A stretch of 43,704 nucleotides of DNA from UBA9619 sp964630665 (GCA_964630665.1 CAZVVN010000025.1:1-43704); one strand, 5' to 3'. Positions 25,543 to 35,312 are shown, counted from the first letter of the stretch. Translations and numbers: made by a program. The notes: generated by a model from the letters alone, not told the origin.

Positions 25543-27252
25543 CTACTTACGGTGCCAATCAGCGATATTCCACGTCTCTGCATCCCAGCCGTTCATCCAG
25601 ACACCACCGAGGGAATTGGCCTTGCCGGATACTGAACCACGATAAATCAGCGGGATCATCACGTAATCCTGCATCAGCATGTCGTTCATGGTCTTGACCA
25701 ACCGAATGCGATCTTCCAATGGTGCCGTCTCGGCCATCTCAGCAGACAGTTTGTCGTAGTCCGGGTTACACCAGCGCGGCATGTTGTTGCCACCCCATTT
25801 GTTGGCTTTCTGAGCCATCTCTGAGCACGTCCAGTTCGACATATAGGTCTCGGGGTCAGTGCCAGAGAAACCATTGGTATACATCTCGATATCGGTGTAG
25901 AACTTCTGGTAGGTATCGGGACTGGCCAGGTCACCGCCAAAGAACACCGATGCTGAGATGTTTCTCAGTTCGGTCTCGACACCAATCGCCTTCCACATTT
26001 CCTTGAGAAACGCCTGGGTATCCTGGCGGACCGCGTTGGTCGAGGTCTGGTAGAGGATAGAGATTCTCACACCGTCCTTTGCCCGAATACCATCGGAGCC
26101 GCGTACCCAGCCGGCTTCGTCAAGAATGCGGTTGGCTTCAGCGACATCCTGCTTGGCGCAGGAATCGTTCGCTGTGGACCTGTAGATCGCAGGCCCTTCA
26201 ACCACGTTACAGGCCACCCGGCCGGCTGCACCGTAACCCGCATCGACCAGAATCTGGCGTTCAATGGCGAGAGAAAGCGCCCGGCGCACCGCATAATCTG
26301 ACAGAAACGGATGCGGGTTTTTGCCGTCCATATACTCGGACCGATTTTCACCCAGTCCTGCATCAGGATTGGTGAAGTTGACCATCAGGCGTTCAACATA
26401 CGTACCAAACGCACTGATCACCTTGCCTTTTCCTTTTTTCTCCATCTCGGTCAGGATTTCAGGTGCAACCTGCAAGTTCCACGCGTAGTCGAACTCACCG
26501 GTCTCAAGCACGGAGCGCGCTGATGAGACGGCATCGCCGCCACCCTTAAACACCACCGTCTGGAAAGCCGGCTTACCCGCTACGCGGTAGTTTTCGTTGG
26601 CTTCAAAAACGATGACATCGTTGGGCTTGAATTCTTTAACTTTGAATCCACCGGTCCCAATCGGATAAAAGTTCTGATCGGTGCAACCGTGTGCGTTCGC
26701 GCCTACGCAGTCGGCAAACTGAGCCTTCTGGATTATCGGTGCGTTCTGACCCACAAATGGCGCATATGGAAACGGTTTCGGGACAGTAAAATTGATCTTT
26801 ACCGTACGATCGTCTGGCGTTTCAATCGACGCGATGTCGTTGTAGTAGTTCGACTGCGTACAACCCGTATCCGGGTTCGTGCAGTAGTCATAGGTAAACG
26901 ACACGTCGGCGGACGTCACAGCTGATCCATCCGACCACTTGAGGCCTTCTGACAGCTTCCAGGTGATCGCTTTCAGGTCCTTTGACACACCACCGTTGGC
27001 GACCGTCGGAATTTCATCCACAAGCCAGGGTACAAGATTCCCGTCCGGGTCATAACGCGCGAGCGCTTCGATCACGACCGAGGAGGCCTCCAGTTCTTTG
27101 CCACCACCAGACAGATAAGGGTTCATCGTCGACGGTGCCTGCCAGTAGATCAACCTGACCTCACCGTCTCTTCCGCGCTCAGCTGCGATGGCACTGCCGG
27201 CAATGGCCAGGCCCGCTGCGAGCGCTACACTATAAAATAACGTCTTCTTCAT
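25543..27252 (-). CDS. Peptide-type ABC transporter substrate-binding protein (SBP family 5)
   Basis: 569 residues. The signal peptide is MKKTLFYSVALAAGLAIAG with a likely cut after AIA or AIAA near residue 24, so the product is periplasmic. The family 5 core is visible in NPYLSGGGKELEASSVVIEAL, WKLSEGLKWSDGSAVTSADVSFTYDY and NPHPFLSDYAVRRALSLAIERQ. It would capture a peptide or peptide-like ligand and deliver it to the DppB/DppC channel. GGAGG lies eight bases before the ATG at 27252. ATGs at 27258 and 27267 are also in frame but too close to or upstream of that site. Its length (about 545 mature residues) is normal. The ligand cannot be named. Confidence 0.93.
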   Translation of the reverse strand: MKKTLFYSVALAAGLAIAGSAIAAERGRDGEVRLIYWQAPSTMNPYLSGGGKELEASSVVIEALARYDPDGNLVPWLVDEIPTVANGGVSKDLKAITWKLSEGLKWSDGSAVTSADVSFTYDYCTNPDTGCTQSNYYNDIASIETPDDRTVKINFTVPKPFPYAPFVGQNAPIIQKAQFADCVGANAHGCTDQNFYPIGTGGFKVKEFKPNDVIVFEANENYRVAGKPAFQTVVFKGGGDAVSSARSVLETGEFDYAWNLQVAPEILTEMEKKGKGKVISAFGTYVERLMVNFTNPDAGLGENRSEYMDGKNPHPFLSDYAVRRALSLAIERQILVDAGYGAAGRVACNVVEGPAIYRSTANDSCAKQDVAEANRILDEAGWVRGSDGIRAKDGVRISILYQTSTNAVRQDTQAFLKEMWKAIGVETELRNISASVFFGGDLASPDTYQKFYTDIEMYTNGFSGTDPETYMSNWTCSEMAQKANKWGGNNMPRWCNPDYDKLSAEMAETAPLEDRIRLVKTMNDMLMQDYVMIPLIYRGSVSGKANSLGGVWMNGWDAETWNIADWHRK

Positions 27253-27282
27253 CTGCATTTCCTCCACTTTGTTTAAATCTCC

Positions 27283-27306
27283 TGTGCTGTTGAATTTCGC
27301 AGCACA
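27283..27306 (-). other. Stem-loop in the leader of the binding-protein gene
   Basis: TGTGCTG (27283-27289) and CAGCACA (27300-27306) form a perfect seven-pair stem with a ten-base loop. It lies within the 160-bp gap between the DppF-like stop and the binding-protein start, 31 bases before the ATG. That gap may hold a secondary promoter or an mRNA-stability element; I see no convincing promoter hexamers. Confidence 0.3.
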
Positions 27307-27412
27307 CCATCACTCCTAGAACGCCCAATGTACCCGAAATCGACGTTGGGTATTCCAGAATCTAGTAATTCTCCACTTTATCGGTCCGAAATCCAGTCTC
27401 TTGAGCCTCTTG

Positions 27413-28402
27413 TTAGACCAGATGGCAAGACACCCAGTGACCGGCACTCAACTCTTTTGTCGCGGGCCGGCTCTCGGCACAGCGCGCCTCCGCCAGAAAA
27501 CAACGGGTCCTGAACGGACAACCCGAAGGTGGATTCGCCGGACTCGGCACGTCGCCGGTCAGAATAATTCGTTCCCGGCTTTCCTCACGCACTGGATCGT
27601 GGCTGGGTACCGCCGACAACAAAGCGCGGGTATAGGGGTGCTGAGGCCTTGTATACAGATCCTGTGACGAGGCGATTTCGACGATATGCCCGAGGTACAT
27701 CACGGCAACACGCTTTGCCATGTGGCGGATCATACTCAGATCGTGACTGATAAAGAGATAAGTCAGACCGAGTTTCTCCTGCAGGTCCTCCAGCAGGTTT
27801 ACCACCTGCGCCTGAATGGACACGTCGAGTGCTGCGATGGGTTCGTCACAGATGATGAATTCAGGATTCAGGGCCAGGGCTCTGGCGATACCGATCCTCT
27901 GGCGTTGCCCTCCAGAGAACTCATGTGGGTAACGGTTTGTGTATTGAGGATTCAACCCGACCGCCAGCAGAAGTTCCTCTACACGCTCGGTCCGTTCGGC
28001 CACACCGGAACTGGTGTGTTCGAGCAGCGGTTCAGAGACGATGCTACCCACCGTCATCCGCGGATTCAGGCTGTCCTGAGGGTCTTGAAAGATCATCTGC
28101 ATCTTCTGGCGCATCCTGCGCAGTTCGTTCGACCCCAGAGCAGTCAACTCGATCTGGTTGAAGAAAACCTGGCCCTCTGTTGCCGGGTAAAGGCTGAGCA
28201 CAGTACGCCCGGCGGTGGACTTGCCACAACCACTCTCACCCACCAGCCCGAGTGTTTCTTGCGGCATCAGATCGAAGCTGATGCCATCAACGGCCTTGAC
28301 AGTGCCGACCTGGCGGCGGAACAGTCCCGCCGTAATGGGGAAATGCTTCTTAAGGTTCTGCACCCGAATCAGGGGTTCTGCATTAGCGGCCGCTGATGTC
28401 AT
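27413..28402 (-). CDS. Oligopeptide-type ABC transporter ATP-binding protein (DppF/OppF-like)
   Basis: 329 residues. Walker A is GESGCGKST (55-63), the Q-loop is MIFQDPQDSLNPRMTVG, the signature is FSGGQRQRIGIARALA, Walker B is FIICDEPIAALD, and the switch histidine is in FISHDLS. The C-terminal oligopeptide-transporter extension ends in GCPFRTRCFLAEARC with a later SCH; these cysteines in related proteins bind an iron-sulfur cluster. It pairs with the DppD-like protein to power import. It starts 15 bases after the DppD-like stop. Confidence 0.94.
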   Translation of the reverse strand: MTSAAANAEPLIRVQNLKKHFPITAGLFRRQVGTVKAVDGISFDLMPQETLGLVGESGCGKSTAGRTVLSLYPATEGQVFFNQIELTALGSNELRRMRQKMQMIFQDPQDSLNPRMTVGSIVSEPLLEHTSSGVAERTERVEELLLAVGLNPQYTNRYPHEFSGGQRQRIGIARALALNPEFIICDEPIAALDVSIQAQVVNLLEDLQEKLGLTYLFISHDLSMIRHMAKRVAVMYLGHIVEIASSQDLYTRPQHPYTRALLSAVPSHDPVREESRERIILTGDVPSPANPPSGCPFRTRCFLAEARCAESRPATKELSAGHWVSCHLV

Positions 28403-28417
28403 CGGTATATATTCAGT

Positions 28418-29431
28418 TCAGTTGTAGTCACGGGGTCGATTCTCCCGAATATCCCACCAGCAGGCGACCTCATGCTGGGATGAAACGGTCTGTAACGAAG
28501 GATTTTCCTGGGAACACCGGTCGAACGCAAAACTGCAGCGCGGTGCAAACGGGCAGGAGGTCGGCGCCTGCAGTTGATCCGGCGGCTGCCCCTCGATCGA
28601 CTCCAACCGTGTGGCGCGGGCACCTTCCATCTCTGGCAGAGTCTGGAGCAGTGCCTGCGTATAGGGATGCTTCGGATCACCGTAAAGCTTTTTCACATCC
28701 GCCCGTTCCACGATAAACCCGCTGTACATCACCATGACCCGGTCAGCCAGACTGGCGACCACACCCAGATCATGGGTCACCCAGACGATCGCCATGCCCA
28801 ACTCGTTGCGCAGGCGTTTAACCAGGTCGAGGATCTGCGCCTGAATGGTAACGTCCAATGCAGTGGTCGGCTCATCGGCAATCAACACCTGTGGATCACA
28901 GGACAGCGCGATAGCGATCATGACTCTCTGGCGCATGCCGCCAGAGAACTGGTGGGGGTAATCCGTGAGACGCTTTTCCGCCTGGGGAATTCCGACCAGT
29001 TCCAGGGCTTCAACGGCACGGGCCCGCGCCGCTTTCTTGGACAGGCCCTTGTGCAGTCGCAGGGCTTCTGTCAGCTGATAGCCAACGGTCAGAACGGGGT
29101 TGAGCGATGTCATCGGATCCTGAAAGATAAAACCGATCTTTGCCCCGCGGATCGCCTGCAGGTCCTCCAGATCCATCTGGATCAGGTCTTTGTCGTCAAA
29201 CACCGCTGAACCCTCGACGATCTTTGCTGGCGGCATTGGCACCAGCTTGACCAGCGACATCATGGTCACGCTCTTGCCGCACCCGCTCTCTCCGACTACG
29301 CCGAGAAGCTCGCCTGCATGAACATCGAAACTCACTCCATTTACTGCGTGGACGGTGCCCTCCGCAGTGTTGAACCGGGTCACTATGTTATTGACGGACA
29401 ATACGACATCCGCAGCCTTGTCAGGCGGCAT
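28418..29431 (-). CDS. Oligopeptide-type ABC transporter ATP-binding protein (DppD/OppD-like)
   Basis: 337 residues. Walker A is GESGCGKS (47-54), the Q-loop is FIFQDPMTSLNPVLTVG, the signature is FSGGMRQRVMIAIAL, Walker B is VLIADEPTTALDVT, and the switch is VTHDLG. The C-terminal CPFAPRCSFAFDRC pattern is that of the oligopeptide subfamily. The frame runs open for another 290 codons upstream, but those residues are unlike any ABC protein and lie antisense to the Asp-box gene. AAAGGAG nine bases before the ATG at 29431 fixes the start. It is the first gene of the importer unit, divergent from the Asp-box gene. Confidence 0.94.
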   Translation of the reverse strand: MPPDKAADVVLSVNNIVTRFNTAEGTVHAVNGVSFDVHAGELLGVVGESGCGKSVTMMSLVKLVPMPPAKIVEGSAVFDDKDLIQMDLEDLQAIRGAKIGFIFQDPMTSLNPVLTVGYQLTEALRLHKGLSKKAARARAVEALELVGIPQAEKRLTDYPHQFSGGMRQRVMIAIALSCDPQVLIADEPTTALDVTIQAQILDLVKRLRNELGMAIVWVTHDLGVVASLADRVMVMYSGFIVERADVKKLYGDPKHPYTQALLQTLPEMEGARATRLESIEGQPPDQLQAPTSCPFAPRCSFAFDRCSQENPSLQTVSSQHEVACWWDIRENRPRDYN

Positions 29432-29703
29432 AATCTGAAACTCCTTTAACTGAGGAGAAGCAAATGTGCTTCGCGAACACGCCATATTAAACCAGTTAAA
29501 CCAGGATGTGCGAAGATCAGCCATCTTTCTGCCAACCGAATTCATTCGGGGTCCGGGTACTGCATTGGCCAATTCCCACCGACCGGTATTCAGATTCATC
29601 TGGTCCAGAGACCGTAAACTGTGATAAATAAAGTGTCGAACCGATTTTTCCCAATACAAATTCAAACCGTATTTCCTGAAATTACCAGCCAGCGAGGCAT
29701 GTG
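29432..29703. promoter_or_regulatory. Divergent control region of the ABC importer and the Asp-box gene
   Basis: 272 bp without a gene. A near-palindrome TGTGCTTCGCGAACAC (about 29465-29480) is centred on the perfect TTCGCGAA. The direct repeat TTAAACCAG-type (about 29487-29504) is next to it. On the minus strand a TAATAT hexamer just upstream of the palindrome would suit a -10 element of the importer promoter. The regulator is unknown. The part nearest the Asp-box gene is AT-rich and likely holds its promoter. Confidence 0.4.
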
Positions 29704-32700
29704 ATGAACAATCAGAATGCAGCAAAGACCGATTCGGTAACCAACAAACTGAAGTGGCGGTGCATCGGACCACCTCGTGGGGGACGGGTAGTCGCCGTGG
29801 CTGGAGATCCAAGCGATCCGATGACGTTTTACTTTGGGGCCTGCGCCGGGGGTATCTGGAAGACAACCGATGGCGGCACCTACTGGGAGTGCGTCTCGGA
29901 CGGTTACCTGACCAGCGCAACGATTGGCGCCCTGGCCGTCTCAGAGAGTGACCCGAATGTGATCTATGCCGGTACGGGTGAGACCACGATTCGAGTGGAC
30001 GTGTCTTACGGTGACGGGGTCTACCGATCGACCGACGCAGGTCGAACCTGGACGCACCTGGGGCTGGAAGAAACCCGCCACATCGGTGAGATCCGAATAC
30101 ACCCCGAAGACCCCGACATTGTCTACGTCGCGGCCCTGGGTCACGCGTTTGGACCCAATCCCGAAAGGGGCGTGTACCGTTCAACAGATGGTGGCCGTAA
30201 CTGGAAGCTGATCCTGGATCAGGGAGACAAGGCCGGCGCAGTCGATCTCTCGCTGGATCCAAACAACCCCAGGATTCTGTTTGCCTCGACCTGGGAAGCA
30301 CACCGCAACTTCTGGCACCTGTCCAGCGGTGGGTCGGGTAGTTCGCTCTTTCGCTCGACCGATGGTGGTGACAACTGGACTGACCTCAGTGACCGTCCGG
30401 GTTTTCCTGAGGGGATGCTGGGTAAGATCGGCGTCAGTGTCTCACCGGTGCAGTCAAACCGGGTGTGGGCGCTGATCGAGTGCGACAAGGCCGGGCTTTA
30501 CCGGTCCGACGACTGCGGCGATACCTGGAAACTCATATCCCCGAACCGCGATCTGCTGCACCGGCCCTGGTACTACACCCACGTGTTTGCGGACACGACC
30601 CATCCGGACACGGTCTACGTCACCAACTTCCAGATGTGGAAGTCGACCGACGGTGGCAGCAATTTCCACGAGGTCACCACACCGCATGGTGACAACCATG
30701 ACCTGTGGATCGACCCGCAAAACAACCAGCGTATGGTGCAAGGTAATGACGGCGGGGCCAACGTCAGCTTCAACGGTGGAGAGACCTGGTCGACCATCTA
30801 CAACCAGTCGACCGCTCAGATCTACCGGATGGACATCGACAACCAGTTTCCCTACCGGGTCTATGGCACCCAGCAGGACAACACCTCGATCAGCGTTCCG
30901 AATGCAGCTGAATGGGGCGTGATCACCATGGCGGACTGCACCATACCCGGAACCGGCGAGAGCGGCTTTATCACCGTTCACCCGGAAGACCCCAACATTG
31001 TCTATGTGGGCTGTGTCGGATCATCCCCGGGCGGCAACGGTGCGCTGCAGCGCTATGATCACCGGACCCGACAGGCGAGGCTGGTCAACGTCTGGCCGGA
31101 GCAGCAGACCGGTGTCGCCCAGCGCGATTTAAAATACCGCTTTGCCTGGACATTTCCCATTGTCTTTTCACCCCACGATTCAAACACGCTGTACGCCGGC
31201 GGCAGCCATCTTTTCAGAACCCGCAACGAAGGCCAGAGCTGGGACGCCATCAGCCCCGACCTCAGCCGCAACGACAGTGAAAAACTCGGAAATTCTGGTG
31301 GCCCGCTGACTGGAGACGGTGCCTCTGCAGAGGCCTATGCGTCACTTGCGACCTTCGCCGAATCACCGCACCAGCCCGGCGAGTTGTGGGCCGGTACCGA
31401 TGATGGGCTGGTCCACGTCAGCCGGGACGACGGAAAGAACTGGCACGATGTGACCCCCAAAGCTATGCCGGACCTTGCCTACATCGGCACGGTTGAGATG
31501 TCGACCCACGACGCAGACACCATCTACCTGACAGCGACCCGCTACAAACTGGACGATTACGACCCCTACCTTTTCCGCTCGACCGATGGTGGCAAAAGCT
31601 GGCAGTCGATCAACGGCGACTTCCCCAAAGGCGAGATCACCCGGGTGCTTCGCGCCGACCCGGTCCGGGCCGGGCTGCTGTTCGTGGGCACCGAAACAGG
31701 GATTTTCTACACCCTAAACGATGGCCGCAGCTGGACGCGAATGGCGGGCGGTATTCCGGTCGCTCCGGTTTACGATCTGAAAATCAAGGACGGCGACCTG
31801 GTTGCTGCGACCCACGGCCGATCGTTCTGGGTCCTGGACGACATCACCCCGCTGCGGAACATCTCGGCAAACAAAAGGAAAAAAGGCGAGCTGGTATTGT
31901 TCAAGCCGCGTCCTACCCACCGGCTGAGACTGCAGTGGGCGTCGGGCATGATTTTTACCGGTGATGGAAAAGCCTACGGCCCCGCCTTTGGGCTCCCCGG
32001 CACCACCTACCCGGTCGAGATGCCCGACGGTTCCACCGAGCGGCGCCATCTGGATGCGGGAGAAAACCCACCCGACGGCGCAATCATCTATTACTGGCTG
32101 GACAGGGCAGCCGACGAAAAGATCGAACTGTCGGTCCGCGATGCCAGGGGCAGGGAAATCACCCGTTTTTCAAGCGACGAGTCGAACAATCCCAACCAGC
32201 GCCTGACCCGTCACAAGGGCATGAACCGGTTTGTCTGGAACCTGCGCTACCCGGCTCCGGAGAAACTAGATCCGGAGTTGGTGAATCGTCCCTATGAACC
32301 ACTCGCCAAGTCAGACATTTTCAGCAAAGGCGGTGGGCCGGCCGCACCGCCGGGCCGGTACAGCGTTCGTCTCTCATGCGGCAGCCTGGACCTGGTTGAG
32401 TCTTTTGAGCTACTCAAAGATCCTCGTGTCGAGACGACCCAGGCCGATTTCGATGAGCAGTTCGCTATGCTGCAGGACCTGACGGCAAAGCTCTCGGACC
32501 TGCGGATCAGCGTCAACCGGATTCGCCGAATGAAAAAACAGCTGCGCGAACTACCCGCCCGCCTGCCGAAACGGAACCGCACTCTGGCTCGACAGGCCGA
32601 AACATTGGCGTCCAGGCTGGAAGCCGTCGAGGGTACTCTGGTGAATATTCACCGTGAAACACCCCGCGATGTTCTGCGGCATACTGCTGGACTCGACGAC

Positions 32701-32892
32701 ACGCTTGGGGACGTGATTTCTGTGGTTGCGATTGCAGACTTTGCCCCTACAGATCAGGCAAAAGAAGTTGCACAGGATGCCTGCAGCAAGGTCGATAAGC
32801 AGATCGCGAAACTTCAGAAACTCGTCGATGGGCCAATTGCAGCGCTGAATGCAAAAATGGATGCAGCGGGCATCTCAGCTATCGGCGCCTGA
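29704..32892 (+). CDS. Large Asp-box beta-propeller protein (VPS10/sortilin-like, 'glycosyl hydrolase' annotated family)
   Basis: 1,062 residues. At least ten Asp-box repeats are visible, for example KTTDGGTYW, RSTDAGRTW, RSTDGGRNW, RSTDGGDNW, RSDDCGDTW, KSTDGGSNF, FNGGETW, VSRDDGKNW and RSTDGGKSW. They span roughly residues 50-690 and should form one or two beta-propellers. A beta-rich region follows (about 720-900) and then a helical, charged stretch (about 920-1050) that looks coiled-coil. Homologues are usually called glycosyl hydrolase or VPS10 domain protein, with function unproven. I see no signal peptide, unlike many relatives. A GTG at 29701 is adjacent and in frame; I prefer the ATG at 29704, with GAGG upstream. 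The MFS gene begins five bases after its stop. Confidence 0.85.
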   Translation: MNNQNAAKTDSVTNKLKWRCIGPPRGGRVVAVAGDPSDPMTFYFGACAGGIWKTTDGGTYWECVSDGYLTSATIGALAVSESDPNVIYAGTGETTIRVDVSYGDGVYRSTDAGRTWTHLGLEETRHIGEIRIHPEDPDIVYVAALGHAFGPNPERGVYRSTDGGRNWKLILDQGDKAGAVDLSLDPNNPRILFASTWEAHRNFWHLSSGGSGSSLFRSTDGGDNWTDLSDRPGFPEGMLGKIGVSVSPVQSNRVWALIECDKAGLYRSDDCGDTWKLISPNRDLLHRPWYYTHVFADTTHPDTVYVTNFQMWKSTDGGSNFHEVTTPHGDNHDLWIDPQNNQRMVQGNDGGANVSFNGGETWSTIYNQSTAQIYRMDIDNQFPYRVYGTQQDNTSISVPNAAEWGVITMADCTIPGTGESGFITVHPEDPNIVYVGCVGSSPGGNGALQRYDHRTRQARLVNVWPEQQTGVAQRDLKYRFAWTFPIVFSPHDSNTLYAGGSHLFRTRNEGQSWDAISPDLSRNDSEKLGNSGGPLTGDGASAEAYASLATFAESPHQPGELWAGTDDGLVHVSRDDGKNWHDVTPKAMPDLAYIGTVEMSTHDADTIYLTATRYKLDDYDPYLFRSTDGGKSWQSINGDFPKGEITRVLRADPVRAGLLFVGTETGIFYTLNDGRSWTRMAGGIPVAPVYDLKIKDGDLVAATHGRSFWVLDDITPLRNISANKRKKGELVLFKPRPTHRLRLQWASGMIFTGDGKAYGPAFGLPGTTYPVEMPDGSTERRHLDAGENPPDGAIIYYWLDRAADEKIELSVRDARGREITRFSSDESNNPNQRLTRHKGMNRFVWNLRYPAPEKLDPELVNRPYEPLAKSDIFSKGGGPAAPPGRYSVRLSCGSLDLVESFELLKDPRVETTQADFDEQFAMLQDLTAKLSDLRISVNRIRRMKKQLRELPARLPKRNRTLARQAETLASRLEAVEGTLVNIHRETPRDVLRHTAGLDDTLGDVISVVAIADFAPTDQAKEVAQDACSKVDKQIAKLQKLVDGPIAALNAKMDAAGISAIGA

Positions 32893-32897
32893 ACAGC

Positions 32898-34103
32898 GTG
32901 CGGCTGTCTGTCCCACCAGATCTGTGGCGGATCACCGGCGCTGACCTGATTGTTCGAACGGCCTATCAGGTCGGGAAGACGCCACTGATGCCGCTCTTTG
33001 CGGCGTCAGTGGGGGCCGGTGAATTGCTGGTCGGTGCCATTGTATCGGTCTCCACTTTGACGGGAATGATCCTCAAACCACTGTTTGGGCTACTGTCAGA
33101 CCGCTGGGGAAGAAAACTGTGGCTGCTGATCGGGCTGGCACTTTTTACGGGAATCCCTTTCCTGTATGGCCTGGTCGAGACGCCTCAGCAACTCTTTGTC
33201 CTGCGCCTGGTACATGGCCTGGCGACCGCCGTTTTTGGACCGGTCAGCCTGGCTTATGTTGCCGAGATGGCTGTTTCGGGCACCGCGGAACGTCTCGGCT
33301 GGTTCGGTATGGCGCGCAGCGCAGGTTACCTGATCGCACCCACCGCCGCGGCCTGGCTGTTGACCTGGCTCGATGCAACGACCGTTTTCACGATCATTGG
33401 ATTGACCAGCTGCCTTGCGTTTCTGCCAGCGCTGATGCTCAGCTCCCCGGTAGATCAAGGACAACAGCACCGCGTTCCACCGATAGTGGATCAGGCCCGT
33501 ACAGCCTTCCGGGCGGCCCTGTCGTGTACGGCCCTCTGGCTGGCCGGCCTGCTCGACATGCTGGTCTATCTCGCCACCTACAGCATCAAGGCCTTTCTAC
33601 CGCTGTACGCCTTGTACGTTGCCGGCTTCGACCTGCTGATGGTGGGCCTGTTCTTCAGTGTGCAGGAAGGGGCTCACCTTCTGATCCGCCCACTGGGTGG
33701 ACGGCTCGGTGACCGGCTCGGATATCTTAGGATCATTCCACTCGGGCTGCTGCTGATCGCCCCGGCACTGGGACTGCTGCCGCTGGCCGGCAGCGGCACT
33801 CAATTATTGTTGATCTCGATTGCCATAGGAGCCGGCATGGGTCTGATCTTCCCCTCGACCGTCGCGCTTGTCAGCGACGGGATCTCGGCCCAGTTTCTGG
33901 GTGCCGGCATGGGCTTTCTGGGAACCATGCGCAACGCCGGCAAGGTGATCGGCCCGGTGTTGACCGGCCTGGCACTCGGCTGGCTTGACTATGCTGTGGT
34001 ATTTCAATTGACTGGCGCCGTTATGACGATCATGGCGCTGGCGATCTACACTACTCAATCACGACGCCCATTTTCTACGCTGGCTCAAACGAGGCAACCA
34101 TAA
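32898..34103 (+). CDS. MFS transporter
   Basis: 401 residues with about twelve membrane segments. The loop between helices 2 and 3 carries GLLSDRWGRKLW, the classical MFS motif A. A second copy, GGRLGDRLGYLR, is in the C-terminal half, giving the usual two-fold pseudo-symmetry. The GTG start at 32898 is five bases after the Asp-box stop, so the two are co-transcribed. The cargo is unknown; the neighbours suggest an amino-acid derivative or hydrolysis product. Confidence 0.87.
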   Translation: MRLSVPPDLWRITGADLIVRTAYQVGKTPLMPLFAASVGAGELLVGAIVSVSTLTGMILKPLFGLLSDRWGRKLWLLIGLALFTGIPFLYGLVETPQQLFVLRLVHGLATAVFGPVSLAYVAEMAVSGTAERLGWFGMARSAGYLIAPTAAAWLLTWLDATTVFTIIGLTSCLAFLPALMLSSPVDQGQQHRVPPIVDQARTAFRAALSCTALWLAGLLDMLVYLATYSIKAFLPLYALYVAGFDLLMVGLFFSVQEGAHLLIRPLGGRLGDRLGYLRIIPLGLLLIAPALGLLPLAGSGTQLLLISIAIGAGMGLIFPSTVALVSDGISAQFLGAGMGFLGTMRNAGKVIGPVLTGLALGWLDYAVVFQLTGAVMTIMALAIYTTQSRRPFSTLAQTRQP

Positions 34104-34129
34104 CCTCGCAGCACACTGAGGACACGAAC

Positions 34130-35140
34130 ATGACGGACAAACCATCCCGACTTTCAACACCTTTTGATTTCGATGCGCCGGGCAAACACTGTGATTATGT
34201 GCGCCTGCCCCATTCTGTGCATCGATCCGCTTACGGCTGGTTGCCCATCCCGATCGTCTGCATCAACGGCGGGGAGGGTCCTACCGTATTACTGATGTCC
34301 GGTACGCACGGCGATGAGTATGAGGGCCAAGTCACTCTGACCAGGCTTGCTCGCCAGCTTGAGCCCGAAGACATCAATGGACGTCTGATCATCCTGCCGA
34401 TGGCCAACTATCCCGCCGCGAAAGCCGGCCTGCGTACCTCACCGATCGATGATCTGAACCTGAACCGGGTGTACCCGGGGGATCCAGATGGATCACCGAC
34501 TATGCAGATTGCCTACTACATTGAGACTGTTCTGATGGAAATGGCAGATTATGGCCTTGACCTGCACAGCGGTGGCTCCTCACTGCACTACCTGCCGAGC
34601 GCCATCGGTTCGGCCGGTACCGATTCGGATGCAGTTCGGGTGCGGGAACTGATGAGGGCCTTCGGTGCACCTTACAGCATCTTTATGCCCGGCCGACACG
34701 CTGGCGGTGGCGGCAGCAACGATGGTGCAGCACGCCGGAACATGTTGTGTTTCGGGACCGAGATGGGCGGCAGTGGCACGGTAACTCCTGACTGCCTTGA
34801 ACACTGCTTCAATGGGGTCCTGCGATTCCTTCAGGAACTCGCGGTATTGAAAAATGCGATTGCGCAACCTGCCGAAACACCGACCCGCATGGTGCATGCA
34901 CCCAGTTATGACTACTTTACCTACGCTCTGGATGTCGGCCTGTTTGAACCGGTCGCCAGTCTTGGCGATGAGGTCCGCAAAGGTGATCTTGCAGGCCTGG
35001 TGCATTATCCCGAGACCCCGTGGCAGGCGCCCTCAGAGGTCCATTTCGGTGCTGATGGCCTGGTGGTCTGCAAACGGATTCCGGGCCGGGTCGAGCGCGG
35101 CGACTGCGTGTTTCATCTCGGCACCGACTTCACGGAATGA
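34130..35140 (+). CDS. Succinylglutamate desuccinylase/aspartoacylase family deacylase (DoeB/EutE-like)
   Basis: 336 residues of the zinc carboxypeptidase-like AstE/AspA family. Zinc ligands are H60 and E63 in GTHGDEYEG and H146 in DLHSGG. R113 in DLNLNRVYPG and E211 in GTEMGGSGT match the substrate arginine and catalytic glutamate. DoeB/EutE members remove the acetyl group from N-alpha-acetyl-diaminobutyrate in ectoine breakdown; others cleave N-acyl amino acids. The rest of an ectoine pathway (DoeA/EutD hydrolase, transaminase) is not here, so another N-acyl amino acid is possible. GAGGA precedes the ATG. It follows the MFS gene after 26 bases. Confidence 0.87.
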   Translation: MTDKPSRLSTPFDFDAPGKHCDYVRLPHSVHRSAYGWLPIPIVCINGGEGPTVLLMSGTHGDEYEGQVTLTRLARQLEPEDINGRLIILPMANYPAAKAGLRTSPIDDLNLNRVYPGDPDGSPTMQIAYYIETVLMEMADYGLDLHSGGSSLHYLPSAIGSAGTDSDAVRVRELMRAFGAPYSIFMPGRHAGGGGSNDGAARRNMLCFGTEMGGSGTVTPDCLEHCFNGVLRFLQELAVLKNAIAQPAETPTRMVHAPSYDYFTYALDVGLFEPVASLGDEVRKGDLAGLVHYPETPWQAPSEVHFGADGLVVCKRIPGRVERGDCVFHLGTDFTE

Positions 35141-35257
35141 CATCCGTGTTATCAAGATCCTGCCCAATCCGGGGGCTGCGAAGAAAGGCCCGCAGTGCAA
35201 GACCCTGTGCAGCAAAACTGCCATGGGCCGGAGTCCTGGTCTAACTGACTGACGACC

Positions 35258-35312
35258 GAACACCCAATGATCATCGTTGGCAGCACTAACGCTGATGTCG
35301 GCATTCAACGCG
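35258..35312 (+). repeat. 55-bp exact duplicate, left copy (contig end)
   Basis: Identical over 55 bases to 35413-35467 and immediately followed by the run of N. It contains the same ATG and first 15 codons as the asparaginase gene. It most likely is the end of one contig overlapping the start of the next by one k-mer, not a biological repeat. Confidence 0.9.

Noticed and set aside
29432..30301. 290-codon N-terminal extension of the DppD-like reading frame
   Set aside because: It is antisense to the Asp-box gene, unlike any ABC protein, and a good ribosome site with ATG lies at 29431.
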